Assembly: GCF_017571495.1 (NCBI RefSeq)
Contig: NZ_JAGETZ010000004.1
Span: 434,001-498,000 of the forward strand
DNA: 64,000 nt
DNA from: Hymenobacter negativus
Lineage (GTDB): Bacteria > Bacteroidota > Bacteroidia > Cytophagales > Hymenobacteraceae
Direction of reading: 5' to 3'
Shown here piece by piece: positions 54,834-63,245 of this stretch. The notes beneath the pieces are model-generated. The model saw only the letters and a list, made by a program, of their open reading frames with translations, was not told the origin of the DNA and made no database searches. A program made the position numbers and the translations under genes. Positions within the stretch are counted from its first letter, which is position 1; each line of letters begins with the position of its first letter.

Positions 54834-54864
54834 AAAAGCCCCGCCAGCTACTGGTGGGGCTTTT
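54834..54864. terminator. GCCCCGCCAG hairpin (family B, copy 5)
   Basis: AAAAGCCCCGCCAG with CTGGTGGGGCTTTT, loop CTA, one wobble. Confidence 0.85.
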
Positions 54865-54879
54865 CGTTTCTGCCGCGGC

Positions 54880-54955
54880 TCATCGTGCGGGGCGGGTTGG
54901 GTGGCGTCGCCGCCCCTGCCCCGCACGATGAGCTGGGTGTAGCCGCTTAGGCAAG
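54880..54955 (-). pseudogene. Degraded 3'-end fragment (module copy C)
   Basis: The minus strand reads GYTQLIVRGRGGDATQPA, matching copies A and B but with a lost stop and upstream decay. Confidence 0.45.
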
Positions 54956-54983
54956 CCGAACACCGGCCCCAGCTCATCGCTCG

Positions 54984-55667
54984 TTACTCCTCTTTGGTTT
55001 TGGTATACACCAATTCCCGCACCTTGACTTCGGCGCCGTTGCGGATTTCGTAGTAGTCTTCCGCGTAATGGCTAGTGTCAATGAGGCGCAGGACGCGCTT
55101 GTTTTTCTGTCGCTGGCCCGTAATCAGTTCGCTTTCCCATTCATAGGTGAAGGCTTTGCGGGCCGCGTCGTAGGTGCCGGTTTGGGTTTCGATGCCGCTG
55201 CCGATGTGGTTGTTGATGGACGTCGTCACGAATTGCCGGCGCCCGTTATCGTAGCCTTCGGTCTGCATGCCTTGGTAGTTCTGTTCTTCCATCTTCCCAT
55301 CCGCTACGGGCACCTGCAGATTGCCCCCGGTGATGGCGACGGTATAGAAGCGCCCTCCGTAAAGCGGCGTACGGCGCACCGTGCCCTTCACAAATGGCCG
55401 GGCCGCATCCTGAAAAGTCCAGCTGCCCACCAAGCTACTCAGCAAGGCATGGTTGCTGCCGGGCCGCGAGTAGTCCAGCAGCTGCTTCATGGTTTCCTCC
55501 TTCGCCGCGCTGGCCGCTGGCTGACTGGCGGGTGCGGCGGGTTTGGCCTGCGCGAAGGCCGCCGCGCTGGGCACGACGAGTAGCAGCAGGAGAGGGAACA
55601 GCCGCTTTGCTCCGGCCAGTTGGGCGGCGCTGCAGGCAGTGTCCGGGGATGGGATACTTGCTTTCAT
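54984..55667 (-). CDS. Secreted DUF1579-like protein
   Basis: A 227-residue protein with a hydrophobic signal segment (about 22-42; LFPLLLLLVVPSAAAFAQA) and an Ala/Pro-rich linker. The main domain (SLVGSWTFQDAARPFVKGTV, YGGRFYTVAI, TEGYDNGRRQFVTTSINNH, GTYDAARKAFTYEW) is the lipocalin-like DUF1579 pattern. Function unknown; periplasmic. It is on the opposite strand to the preceding operon and between two family B hairpins. Confidence 0.82.
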   Translation of the reverse strand: MKASIPSPDTACSAAQLAGAKRLFPLLLLLVVPSAAAFAQAKPAAPASQPAASAAKEETMKQLLDYSRPGSNHALLSSLVGSWTFQDAARPFVKGTVRRTPLYGGRFYTVAITGGNLQVPVADGKMEEQNYQGMQTEGYDNGRRQFVTTSINNHIGSGIETQTGTYDAARKAFTYEWESELITGQRQKNKRVLRLIDTSHYAEDYYEIRNGAEVKVRELVYTKTKEE

Positions 55668-55742
55668 AGGGTCAGCGTAAGGAAGGTAACACAGGCAAGA
55701 AACTACTAAATAAGATATTTAGGCAGACTAACCCATCCAAAC

Positions 55743-55773
55743 AAGCCCCACCAGCTGCTGGCGGGGATTTTTG
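55743..55773. terminator. GCCCCACCAG hairpin (family B, copy 6)
   Basis: AAGCCCCACCAGC with GCTGGCGGGGATTTTT: one or two mismatches, T run kept. Confidence 0.75.
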
Positions 55774-55786
55774 TTTCTCCAGTGGT

Positions 55787-56005
55787 TTAAGCTTCTTTCT
55801 TCGCTTCGGTGTCGCCTTTGGCACTGCCCCCACCTAGCACGATTAGCTAGGTGTCGCCTTGGAAGCGCAACCACACCTCGTGCTTGGCAGGAGAGTTCTG
55901 GTAGGCCTTGAGCTGCGTGTGCATCTCCTTGATGAGGTTGGCGTGGTGGTGCAACAGGGCGATGAGGGGTTTGCGCTCGGTGGTGCATATCAGCACGCAC
56001 TGACC
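55787..56005 (-). pseudogene. Longest 3'-end fragment of the repeated unknown gene (module copy D)
   Basis: Minus-strand frame ending TAA (55787-55789). It reads ALLHHHANLIKEMHTQLKAY, then QNSPAKHEVWLRFQG, an in-frame stop, then LIVLGGGSAKGDTEAKKEA. It shows what the other copies looked like upstream: a helical, basic C-terminal region followed by a Gly-rich tail. No start codon or catalytic motif is visible. Confidence 0.6.
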
Positions 56006-56037
56006 TGGGACTTAGTACACGCTCCAGCAATTGCTAT

Positions 56038-56412
56038 TCAGACGTGTTGCATTACCTTATCAAAACCTCGATAGTCTTTGACGTAAGCTAAGAATCCTTC
56101 TCGTTCCGACTCCGGCCATGTACTCACAACCTGTTTGAGCCGCGCGATGTCCTCGGCAGTTCCGTAATCTAAGACCGTCATTCCCGCAATCCAGGCAACT
56201 TTGACGAATGCGTAGAAAGTCAATGCCAAATTAGCCGGGTCGGCAGCAGCGGCAAATAATTCTTCCTTGAGCAGGGGAACCTTGGTAATGCGTGCGCCTA
56301 TCGTTGGCAGCGCACGCGCGCGGATTGGGCCCGAAGCATGGGAAAGGAAGCCTACCAACCGTTGGTCGTCTAACCCGGCCATTTGGGCATCCACAAGAAG
56401 TATTGTATTCAT
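56038..56412 (-). CDS. Hypothetical protein (124 aa), possible immunity partner
   Basis: A 124-residue cytoplasmic helical protein, MNTILLVDAQMAGLDDQRLV to the end VKDYRGFDKVMQHV. HASGPIRARALPTIG and PANLALTFYAFVKVAW are notable. It begins 10 bp after the frameshifted HEYQH gene on the same strand; small acidic genes directly after toxin-like ORFs are often immunity genes, so this is a candidate. No homologue is recognised. Confidence 0.65.
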   Translation of the reverse strand: MNTILLVDAQMAGLDDQRLVGFLSHASGPIRARALPTIGARITKVPLLKEELFAAAADPANLALTFYAFVKVAWIAGMTVLDYGTAEDIARLKQVVSTWPESEREGFLAYVKDYRGFDKVMQHV

Positions 56413-56422
56413 GACGTGTTAA

Positions 56423-56781
56423 CTAAATGATTTCAATATCGCCCAAGTCCCGCGCTAGGCGGTCCAGTTCTTCTTGCAGGTTCAGTCGTAGTTGGGCAGC
56501 GGCTTCTTCGTTACCCATCTTTTCCATCATCGCAATTTCGATTGCATAGGCTTTTTGCTCGGTCTGCTTTCGGAAAGCCAAATCATACAGTCCCCGAGTA
56601 CCCAGATAGCCCGCCGCTTGCTCATCAACGAAATGCTGATATTCGTGCCGTAATGCGCCAATAGAAGCATCTTCGTGCAAGTGGATTTGCCTGGGACTGC
56701 ACCTGGAGCATACGCTAATCGTTCCTCATGTGTCAGCATGATTTCCACGCCGGCACTCTTGATTCCTAGTATTCTGTTCAT
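56423..56781 (-). pseudogene. Frameshifted toxin-like metallopeptidase domain (HEYQH motif)
   Basis: Starting at ATG 56781 the frame reads MNRILGIKSAGVEIMLTHEE then RLAYAPGAVPG; near 56690 a missing base shifts it to QIHLHEDASIGALRHEYQHF, VDEQAAGYLG and a helical end to 56423. HEYQH fits the zinc HExxH motif. The domain resembles C-terminal toxin modules detached from a polymorphic secreted toxin. One restored base in a GGCC run would give 119 residues. Confidence 0.55.
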
Positions 56782-56848
56782 TGTGTTGAACGTTGGTTTG
56801 TTGGGCAAAGCTCTGAAGCAGTGAAAAGAAGGAACTGGACAAAACGCA

Positions 56849-57185
56849 TTACTTCCCCGACAAATCCTGCATGTACATCGACACCGTTTGGCCCGTCGTT
56901 TTTTTGAACAGCCGGGAGAAATATTCCAGGTCGTTGAATCCCAGGTCGTAGGCCAGCTCCTTAATGGAACCATGCGAGTAGTAGAGCCGCCGCTTGGCTT
57001 CCAGCATGAGCCGGCGGGTTCAGAAACTCCTTGGGGGAGAGCCCGGAGTACTGCTTCACCACGCTATATAAGCTGTTGGGATTGAGGGCAAGCTCTTCCG
57101 CGATAGCGACAATGCTTGGCTGCTCGGTAAGATTATCTTCGACAAAGCGCTTGAACCGGATGTAGTGCGCGAGACGAGATGCCAC
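56849..57185 (-). pseudogene. AraC-type regulator remnant, frameshifted
   Basis: The minus strand encodes an AraC DNA-binding domain: FVEDNLTEQPSIVAIAEELA, LNPNSLYSVVKQYSGLSPKE, FLN, then after an extra G/C at about 57016-57018 the frame goes on as RRLMLEAKRRLYYSHGSIKE, LAYDLGFNDLEYFSRLFKK and ends MQDLSGK. The N-terminal sensor domain is absent and an in-frame stop lies just upstream, so the gene is both truncated and frameshifted. Confidence 0.7.
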
Positions 57186-57456
57186 CTGATAGTTGTTGCC
57201 CAGTGGCCGCTTATCTTATGATATCAGCCATTTACCCAAGACCTGTAACACCCCATGAAAAAAGCACCGCCTTTCCGAGCGATGCTTTCCTGGACAAGAG
57301 CAAACCCGCTACTAGCGGGGCTTATTGCTGATTCAGCCGTTTCGGTTTCCGGGCGGAGCAGGGCCCTGGCCGGGAATGCTAATGTGGTGTAGCATAGACT
57401 TGAGCAGCAACCAGACGCCCCGGATGGAGTTGGCGGCACGAGGCGAGTTGTCCCCC

Positions 57457-58248
57457 TCACACCTGGCCCAGTCGCTCGGCCAGCTCCTCCACTTTGCGTT
57501 CCAACTCGGCCACCCGCTCGTCAAGAAGGGCCGGGGCGCGCAGGTGGGTGGTAAACACGCCGCGCACCTCCCAGATTTCCAGTGCCTGGGTCAGCTCCAG
57601 CTCCTGACTGCCGTAGTCGGGGTTGTCGGCCCGGAGGCGCAGCAGCTTGTTGTCTTCGAGGCGCTCGGCCAGCCGGCGAATGAGGATTTTGCTTTGGGTG
57701 ATGAAAACGTAAACGTTGCCGGTTTTCAGGCGCGGCTTGGCTTTGTCGATGCGGCTGCACAGCACAATGTCCTGGTGGCGCAGGCCCTGGCGGTGCAGCA
57801 GCATGTCGGCCCCCGATACCTCGAAGGCCCGCGTGGGCCCCGTGAGCTGGTGCGGCAACTGCAGCCAAGGCAGCGCGTCGACAAAGGTGGGGTCGTGGTG
57901 ATGCACGATGTATTCCAGGGCCCGGTTGCGGTACACCAACGGGGTCACGTTTTGCTCGCGGTCGGCCTTGGCAACGGGCGCTGGCGTCGGGGCCGTTTGC
58001 TGCAGCTGCTCCTTAAAAATATCGAAGTGGTAGAGCTCATTCACCGTCAGCTCTTTTGTAAGTAGCAAGTCTACAGACAAGCCAAAATGTTGAGCAATCT
58101 GAATCAGCGTTTCCATTTTTGGCTCTGACCTGCCCTCTTCATAAGCACCTACGCTGGGCCGCGCCAAACCAAATAATTCTGCGAAAGCCGCCTGGCTCAG
58201 CTTCTTAACAGTTCGAAGCTTACGAATATTCTTACCAACGAATGACAT
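57457..58248 (-). CDS. XRE-family regulator with S24-like C-terminal domain
   Basis: A 263-residue phage-repressor-like protein. The N-terminal HTH (NIRKLRTVKKLSQAAFAELF, then GLARPSVGAYEEGRSEPKME) binds DNA; the C-terminal part (about 115-215) has the LexA/CI S24 fold (FEVSGADMLLHRQGLRHQD, GNVYVFITQSKILIRRL). In active S24 peptidases the motif is GDSM; here GADM (146-148) lacks the nucleophilic serine, so self-cleavage is unlikely. A final coiled coil (RVAELERKVEELAERLG) may aid dimerisation. It is divergent from the YbjN-PspA module and may regulate it. Confidence 0.88.
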   Translation of the reverse strand: MSFVGKNIRKLRTVKKLSQAAFAELFGLARPSVGAYEEGRSEPKMETLIQIAQHFGLSVDLLLTKELTVNELYHFDIFKEQLQQTAPTPAPVAKADREQNVTPLVYRNRALEYIVHHHDPTFVDALPWLQLPHQLTGPTRAFEVSGADMLLHRQGLRHQDIVLCSRIDKAKPRLKTGNVYVFITQSKILIRRLAERLEDNKLLRLRADNPDYGSQELELTQALEIWEVRGVFTTHLRAPALLDERVAELERKVEELAERLGQV

Positions 58249-58393
58249 GTTACGGAAATGTTATTTCGCTCAAAACATGAGCAGTTCCAAAACTTTGCTT
58301 ATTATTGCGTCGTAAAACTACCACAACTCAGGCGAAGCCCTTCCCTGCACCGCTACTTTTTTGAGCAGCCTCCTACATTCCACCTGTTACCGC

Positions 58394-58789
58394 ATGACCA
58401 ACCCCTACTTCGCCACTATCAAGAGCTACCTGCTGGAACTGGGCTTCGACATCTGCCACGCCGACGAGCAGGAAAACGTGTTCGTGGTCGACAAACCGGA
58501 GTTGGCCATTAAGAACCTCGTCATCGGCTGCGGCGCTCCGCTGCTGATTATGGAGCAATACCTGCTCGACCTGCCCGCCCCCTCGCTGGAAGTGTACCAG
58601 CGCCTGCTGCAAAAGAACCGCGACATCATCCACGGCGCTTTCGCCCTCGACGACACCGGCCGCAGGCTCATCTTCCGCGACACCCTCCAGATAGAAACCC
58701 TGGATTTAGCCGAGCTGGAAGCATGCTTCAATTCCCTGGGCCTGCTGCTAAGCGAGTTTTCCGAGGAACTGATTTCGTTTTCGAAGTAA
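58394..58789 (+). CDS. YbjN domain protein (type III secretion chaperone-like fold)
   Basis: A 131-residue protein: MTNPYFATIKSYLLELGFDI, FVVDKPELAIKNLVIGC, and GAFALDDTGRRLIFRDTLQI then ETLDLAELEACFNSL, typical of YbjN. These proteins have a T3SS-chaperone-like fold; E. coli YbjN affects stress and motility. It is the first gene of a membrane-stress module; the next gene (pspA) starts 91 bp later, after a palindromic element. Confidence 0.85.
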   Translation: MTNPYFATIKSYLLELGFDICHADEQENVFVVDKPELAIKNLVIGCGAPLLIMEQYLLDLPAPSLEVYQRLLQKNRDIIHGAFALDDTGRRLIFRDTLQIETLDLAELEACFNSLGLLLSEFSEELISFSK

Positions 58790-58839
58790 CCCTATCCCCC
58801 GGCCCCTTCGCCGCCGGGGGAAGGGGCCGGGGGATAGGG
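58790..58839. repeat. Family C palindromic element (compact hairpin copy)
   Basis: CCCTATCCCCCGGCCCCTTC (58790-58809) with its inverse ending 58839. Same core as the 41-bp family C arms at 60302, 60416, 62641, 62787 and 63279. Confidence 0.9.
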
Positions 58840-58879
58840 TCAACGAATTAATTCTCTAACGCATATCTAACCCAACGTC

Positions 58880-59587
58880 ATGAATATTCTGAACCGTCTC
58901 TTCAAAATTGGCCAATCGGAGGCCCACGCAGCGGTCAACCAGCTGGAAGACCCCATCAAAATGACCGAGCAAGGCCTGCGCGACCTGCGCCAGGACCTCG
59001 ACAAGAGCCTGCACGGTCTGGCCGAAGTGAAGGCCATGGCCATTCGGGCCCGCAACGAGGGCGAGGGCTTCCGCACCAAAGCGGCCGACTACGAGGGCAA
59101 AGCCGTACTCCTGCTCCAGCGCGCCCACCGCGGCGAACTGGACGCCAGCGAGGCCGACCGTCTGGCCGGCGAAGCCCTGCTGAAAAAGGCCGAAAACGAA
59201 GCCAAGGCCGCCCGCGCCGCTTCCGACCAGGCGAAGTTTGAGCAGTCAGCCGCCCAGATGGACCAGAACGTGGCCACGCTGAAAACGACCATCAGCCAGT
59301 GGGAAAACGAGTTGAAAACCCTCAAGGCCCGCGTGACGGTGAGCACCGCCACCATCGCCATCAACAAGCAGATGGCCCAGCTCGACTCCTCGGGCACGGT
59401 GGCGCTGCTGGAGCGCATGAAGGAAAAGATTGCTGTGCAGGAAGCCCTGGCCGAGTCGTACGGCGAAATTGCCCAGACCGGCAAGAGCATCGACGCCGAA
59501 ATTGACAAGGCCCTCGGCAGCACCGGCGCCAGCAAGGCCAGCGAAGACCTCAAGGCCCTGAAAGCGAAGCTTGGCTACACCGAATAA
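58880..59587 (+). CDS. pspA: PspA/IM30 family protein
   Basis: A 235-residue, almost fully helical coiled-coil protein: MNILNRLFKIGQSEAHAAVN (amphipathic membrane helix), QLEDPIKMTEQGLRDLRQDL, then long heptads. PspA/IM30 proteins form ESCRT-III-like rods that stabilise damaged inner membranes. Next downstream are a YqiJ-like membrane protein and a flotillin, the well-known association of PspA with membrane raft proteins. Confidence 0.92.
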   Translation: MNILNRLFKIGQSEAHAAVNQLEDPIKMTEQGLRDLRQDLDKSLHGLAEVKAMAIRARNEGEGFRTKAADYEGKAVLLLQRAHRGELDASEADRLAGEALLKKAENEAKAARAASDQAKFEQSAAQMDQNVATLKTTISQWENELKTLKARVTVSTATIAINKQMAQLDSSGTVALLERMKEKIAVQEALAESYGEIAQTGKSIDAEIDKALGSTGASKASEDLKALKAKLGYTE

Positions 59588-59650
59588 GCCAACCGGGCCG
59601 GGCCGCCTGCGGAGTTGTCTCAATTCCCCTACCTTTAAGCTGCCGTGTTT

Positions 59651-60301
59651 ATGCCCATGACCGAACTTTTACAAGCTGCCATCTCTCCGCCCAATCTGCT
59701 GCCCACCGGCCTGCTGGTATTCGTGCTGCTCTACTGGCTCACCGTCATCGTGGGGCTGCTGGATATGAAAACGGTGGACCTCGATATCAGCGACCACGGC
59801 CACTTCCACTACGACAGCCACGCGCCGCACGATGGCCTGGGCACGAGTTGGCTCAACGGCGCGCTGGCCTTCTTCAACCTGGGCCGCATCCCGCTGATGG
59901 TGTTCCTCAGCTTCGTGTTTTTGCCGCTGTGGGTGGGCAGCATTCTGGCCAACTACTACACCGGCAACACCTCCCTCCTGCTCGGACTGGCGTTTCTGTT
60001 GCCCTTGTTCATCGGCAGCCTGTTCGTGGCCAAATTCCTGACGCTGCCCTTCGTGAAGCTCTTCACGGCCCTCGAAAAAGACCACGACGGCGGTGCGGTG
60101 GTCATCGGCAAGGTGTGTACCGTGCTGCTGCCCGCCACCGCCGACCGCCTAGGCCAGGCCGCCGTCCGCATCGACGGGGCGCCGCTCATGCTCAACATCC
60201 GCAGCACGGGCACGCCGCTGGCTAAGGGTGAATCGGGGCTGGTTATCGACTTCGACGACCAGCGCCGCTGCTATTTAGTGGAGCCTTACCATACGTCTTA
60301 A
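59651..60301 (+). CDS. YqiJ-like membrane protein with C-terminal OB-fold (NfeD-like)
   Basis: A 216-residue protein with four membrane segments (LLPTGLLVFVLLYWLTVIVG, RIPLMVFLSFVFLPLWVGS, SLLLGLAFLLPLFIGSLF) and a C-terminal soluble OB-like domain (GGAVVIGKVCTVLLPATADR, LGQAAVRIDGAPLMLN). E. coli YqiJ has the same layout and forms an operon with flotillin YqiK, as here. Start at 59651 (MPMTELL); 59657 is also possible. It is probably an assembly partner of the flotillin. Confidence 0.85.
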   Translation: MPMTELLQAAISPPNLLPTGLLVFVLLYWLTVIVGLLDMKTVDLDISDHGHFHYDSHAPHDGLGTSWLNGALAFFNLGRIPLMVFLSFVFLPLWVGSILANYYTGNTSLLLGLAFLLPLFIGSLFVAKFLTLPFVKLFTALEKDHDGGAVVIGKVCTVLLPATADRLGQAAVRIDGAPLMLNIRSTGTPLAKGESGLVIDFDDQRRCYLVEPYHTS

Positions 60302-60456
60302 CCCCATCCCCCGGCCCCTTCCCCTCCGGGGGAAGGGGAGCCTGACGAAAGTTCAGGACAAGCTTTTTTCCTAACCCACTTCTATTCAACAACTTTTTAC
60401 GCAAGCTCTTCGTCTGGCTCCCCTTCCCCCGGAGGGGAAGGGGCCGGGGGATGGGG
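60302..60456. repeat. Family C element with 41-bp terminal inverted repeats
   Basis: 60302-60342 and 60416-60456 are exact reverse complements (41 bp; CCCCATCCCCCGGCCCCTTC core), flanking 73 bp. It begins one base after the YqiJ-like gene stop and ends 17 bp before the flotillin start: MITE-like in shape, and present within an operon. Confidence 0.92.
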
Positions 60457-60472
60457 TTAACCTTCCACGCAC

Positions 60473-62638
60473 ATGCTAGCATCCCTTTCCTGGGCCGTTC
60501 TGATTATCGTCGGCCTGTTTCTCCTCGGCTTTTTGGCGGTCATCGCCAAGATGTATAAGAAAGCCGTGCAGGGCGAGGCCCTGCTGCGCACCGGCATGGG
60601 CGACGCCAAGGTATCGTTTTCCGGCATCATCGTGGTGCCCATCCTGCACAAGCTGGAAATAATGGACATCAAGCTGAAAACCATTGTCATCTCCCGCGCC
60701 GGCTCCGAAGGACTGGTGTGCAAAGACAACCTGCGGGCCGATGTGAAGGTGAACTTCTTCATCCGCGTCAACAAAACGCACGACGACGTGGTGAACGTGG
60801 CCCAGAGCATCGGCGCACACCGCGCCTCCGACCCGCTGGCCCTCGAAAGCCTGTTCGACGCCAAGTTCTCGGAGGCCCTGAAAACCGTGGGCAAGCACTT
60901 CGATTTTATCGAGCTCTACAACTCCCGCGAGCAGTTTAAGCAGGAAATACTGCGCATCATCGGCACCGATTTGAACGGCTACGTGCTGGATGACTGCGCC
61001 ATTGACTACCTGGAGCAGACGCCGCTGCAAGCCCTGAACCAGGACAACATCCTGGATGCGGAAGGCATCAAGAAGATTATTGCCCTCACTTCGGAGCAAA
61101 AAATTCAGGCCAACCAGATTCAACGCGACCAGCAGAAAACCATCAAGAAGCAGGACGTAGAAGCGCAGGAAACTATCCTGCAGCTCGAAAAGCAGCTGGC
61201 CGAAAACCAGGAAAAGCAGCTGCGCGAAATTGCCAACATCAAGGCCCGGGAAGCCGCCGAAACCGAGAAAGTGCGCCAAGAGGAACGGCTGAAAGGCGAG
61301 AAAGCCCGCATCTCGGCCGACGAAGAAATCCAGATTTCGGAGCAAAACCGCGACCGGCAAATCCTGGTTGCCGAGCGCAACAAGCAACGCACCGATGCCG
61401 TGGAAACCGAGCGCGTGGAACAGGCCCGCTCCCTGGAAATCAACGAGCGCGAACGCATTGTGGCCCTCGCTCAGATTGAAAAGGAAAAGGCCCTGGAAGA
61501 GGAGCGCAAGAACATTCAAAGCATCATCCGCGAGCGTATTACCGTGGAAAAAGCCACGGTGATTGAGGAAGAGCGCATCAAGGACACCCGCGCCCAGGCC
61601 GCTGCCGACCGCGAAAAGCTGGTGGCCGTGACCAAGGCCCAGCAGGAAACCGAGCAGGCCACCATTGCGCTGGTCGGCGACGCCGACATGGCCAAGCAGG
61701 CCGCCGAGTTCCGCGCCAAGCAGTCGCTGATTGATGCTGAAGCTGAGAAAGCCTCTTCGGAACACCGCTCGCAGGCCATGCGCATCATGGCCGAAGCCGA
61801 GGCCAGCAAAGCCAGCGCCGTGGGCCTGGCCGAAGCCCAGGTGATGCAGGCCAAAGCCGCTGCCCGCCAAAAAGAAGGCGAAGCCGAAGCCAACGTGATG
61901 CAGCTCACCGCCTCGGCCGAGGCGCAGTCCATCCAGGTGCGCGCCACGGCCCAAGCCGAAGCCGACGAAAAGCTGGGCGTGGTAGCCGCCAAGGTGAACC
62001 GCGAAAAAGGTCTGGCCGAAGCCAGCGTCATCGAAGCCAAGGCCGACGCCGACCAGAAGCGCGGCCTGGCCGAAGTGACCGTGAACGAGCAGCGCTTCGC
62101 AGTGGAAGCCAAGGGCATCGAAGCCAAGGCCGACGCCATGAAAAAGCTGGACGGCGTGGGCAAAGACCACGAAGAATTCAAGTTGCGCCTCGACAAGGAA
62201 AAATCGGTGGAGCTGGCTCAAATCAACATCCAGAAGGACATTGCTGGTGCCCAGGCCGGGGTTATCTCGGAAGCGCTGAAATCGGCCAAAATCGACATCG
62301 TAGGCGGCGAAACCATGTTCTTCGACCAGATTATCGGCTCCATCACCAAAGGCAAGATGGTGGACCGCGCCGTGCACAACTCCGAAGTGCTGGGCACGGT
62401 GAAAGACGCCTTCTTCGGCCACGATGGCGGCGGGGACTTCAAAACCAACCTGCGCCGCTTCGTAAACCAGTTCGGCCTGAGCAGCGATGACATGAAGAAC
62501 CTGAGTGTATCGGCGCTACTGCTGCAAATGATGAACAAAGCCGGCGATGAGGCAACACGGAGCACCATTACGCAGCTGGCCAGCACAGCCAGCGCGCTGG
62601 GCATTGGGGACAAGCCGGCGAAGACGTTGCAGCTGTAG
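60473..62638 (+). CDS. Flotillin-like protein (YqiK family)
   Basis: A 721-residue membrane-raft scaffold. A membrane anchor (SWAVLIIVGLFLLGFLAVIA, 6-25) is followed by an SPFH/PHB domain (about 28-200; VVPILHKLEIMDIKLKTIVI, DVKVNFFIRVNKTHDDVVNV) and a very long Ala/Glu coiled coil (210-600). The C-terminal domain (DIVGGETMFFDQIIGSITKG) is typical of flotillins. It oligomerises in the inner membrane and works with the YqiJ-like protein upstream. Confidence 0.93.
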   Translation: MLASLSWAVLIIVGLFLLGFLAVIAKMYKKAVQGEALLRTGMGDAKVSFSGIIVVPILHKLEIMDIKLKTIVISRAGSEGLVCKDNLRADVKVNFFIRVNKTHDDVVNVAQSIGAHRASDPLALESLFDAKFSEALKTVGKHFDFIELYNSREQFKQEILRIIGTDLNGYVLDDCAIDYLEQTPLQALNQDNILDAEGIKKIIALTSEQKIQANQIQRDQQKTIKKQDVEAQETILQLEKQLAENQEKQLREIANIKAREAAETEKVRQEERLKGEKARISADEEIQISEQNRDRQILVAERNKQRTDAVETERVEQARSLEINERERIVALAQIEKEKALEEERKNIQSIIRERITVEKATVIEEERIKDTRAQAAADREKLVAVTKAQQETEQATIALVGDADMAKQAAEFRAKQSLIDAEAEKASSEHRSQAMRIMAEAEASKASAVGLAEAQVMQAKAAARQKEGEAEANVMQLTASAEAQSIQVRATAQAEADEKLGVVAAKVNREKGLAEASVIEAKADADQKRGLAEVTVNEQRFAVEAKGIEAKADAMKKLDGVGKDHEEFKLRLDKEKSVELAQINIQKDIAGAQAGVISEALKSAKIDIVGGETMFFDQIIGSITKGKMVDRAVHNSEVLGTVKDAFFGHDGGGDFKTNLRRFVNQFGLSSDDMKNLSVSALLLQMMNKAGDEATRSTITQLASTASALGIGDKPAKTLQL

Positions 62639-62640
62639 AA

Positions 62641-62827
62641 CCCCATCCCCCGGCCCCTTCCCCTCCGGGGGAAGGGGAGCCAAGGCGGCGCGGACGCCCG
62701 GCTACATACACACGACATTGTTTGTTATTTCTTGGTTAACTGAGCTTTGTCATGAAGGGTGACGAAAACGAAAAGAAGATTCGTCAGGCTCCCCTTCCCC
62801 CAGAGGGGAAGGGGCCGGGGGATGGGG
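62641..62827. repeat. Family C element (second inverted pair)
   Basis: 62641-62681 and 62787-62827 are inverted 41-bp arms with one mismatch, separated by 105 bp. The right arm lies inside the 5' part of the DUF559 gene. Confidence 0.9.
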
Positions 62828-63245
62828 TCCACGGGGCCGAGGTCTACCCCTTCGGCATGTACACCACCGACGCCGAGCCTGGAAAACGTCGCTCAAAGCC
62901 TACGCCCAGCACAACCGCAAAAACTCCACGCCCGCCGAAAACTATCTCTGGCAGGAGCTACGCGGCAATAAGCTGAACGCGCCCTTCCGCCGCCAACACG
63001 CCATTGAGTCCTTTATCGTTGATTTTGTCTGCCTCGCCGCGTGGCTAATCATCGAAGTCGACGGCAGCATTCACGGCGACGAAAGCCAGGCCGAATACGA
63101 CGGCGGCCGCACCCACGAATTACAGGAATATGGCTTCCTGGTCCTCCGCTTCACCAACGAGGAGGTTCTGCACAACACACCCAAAGTGTTAAAGACAATT
63201 GCCGAGCATTTGGCTGTCCTCTACCCTAACCATGAGCCCAAATAA
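62752..63245 (+). pseudogene. Frameshifted DUF559 (Vsr-like) endonuclease-domain gene
   Basis: From 62752 the frame reads MKGDENEKKIRQ, then the family C peptide APLPPEGKGPGDGV, then FGMYTTDAEP; near 62879 a lost C (CCC to CC) shifts it, and the other frame reads WKTSLKAYAQHNRKNSTPAE, NYLWQELRGNK, RRQHAIESFIVDFVCLAAWL, IIEVDGSIHGDE to the stop at 63243. The latter is a DUF559 endonuclease-like domain. The original start was probably the ATG at 62857. The stop overlaps the ATPase gene start. Confidence 0.8.

Noticed and set aside
60476..62422. Minus-strand open frame of 648 aa opposite the flotillin gene
   Set aside because: Caused by the Ala/Glu/Lys codon bias of the coiled coil; the plus-strand flotillin is certain.
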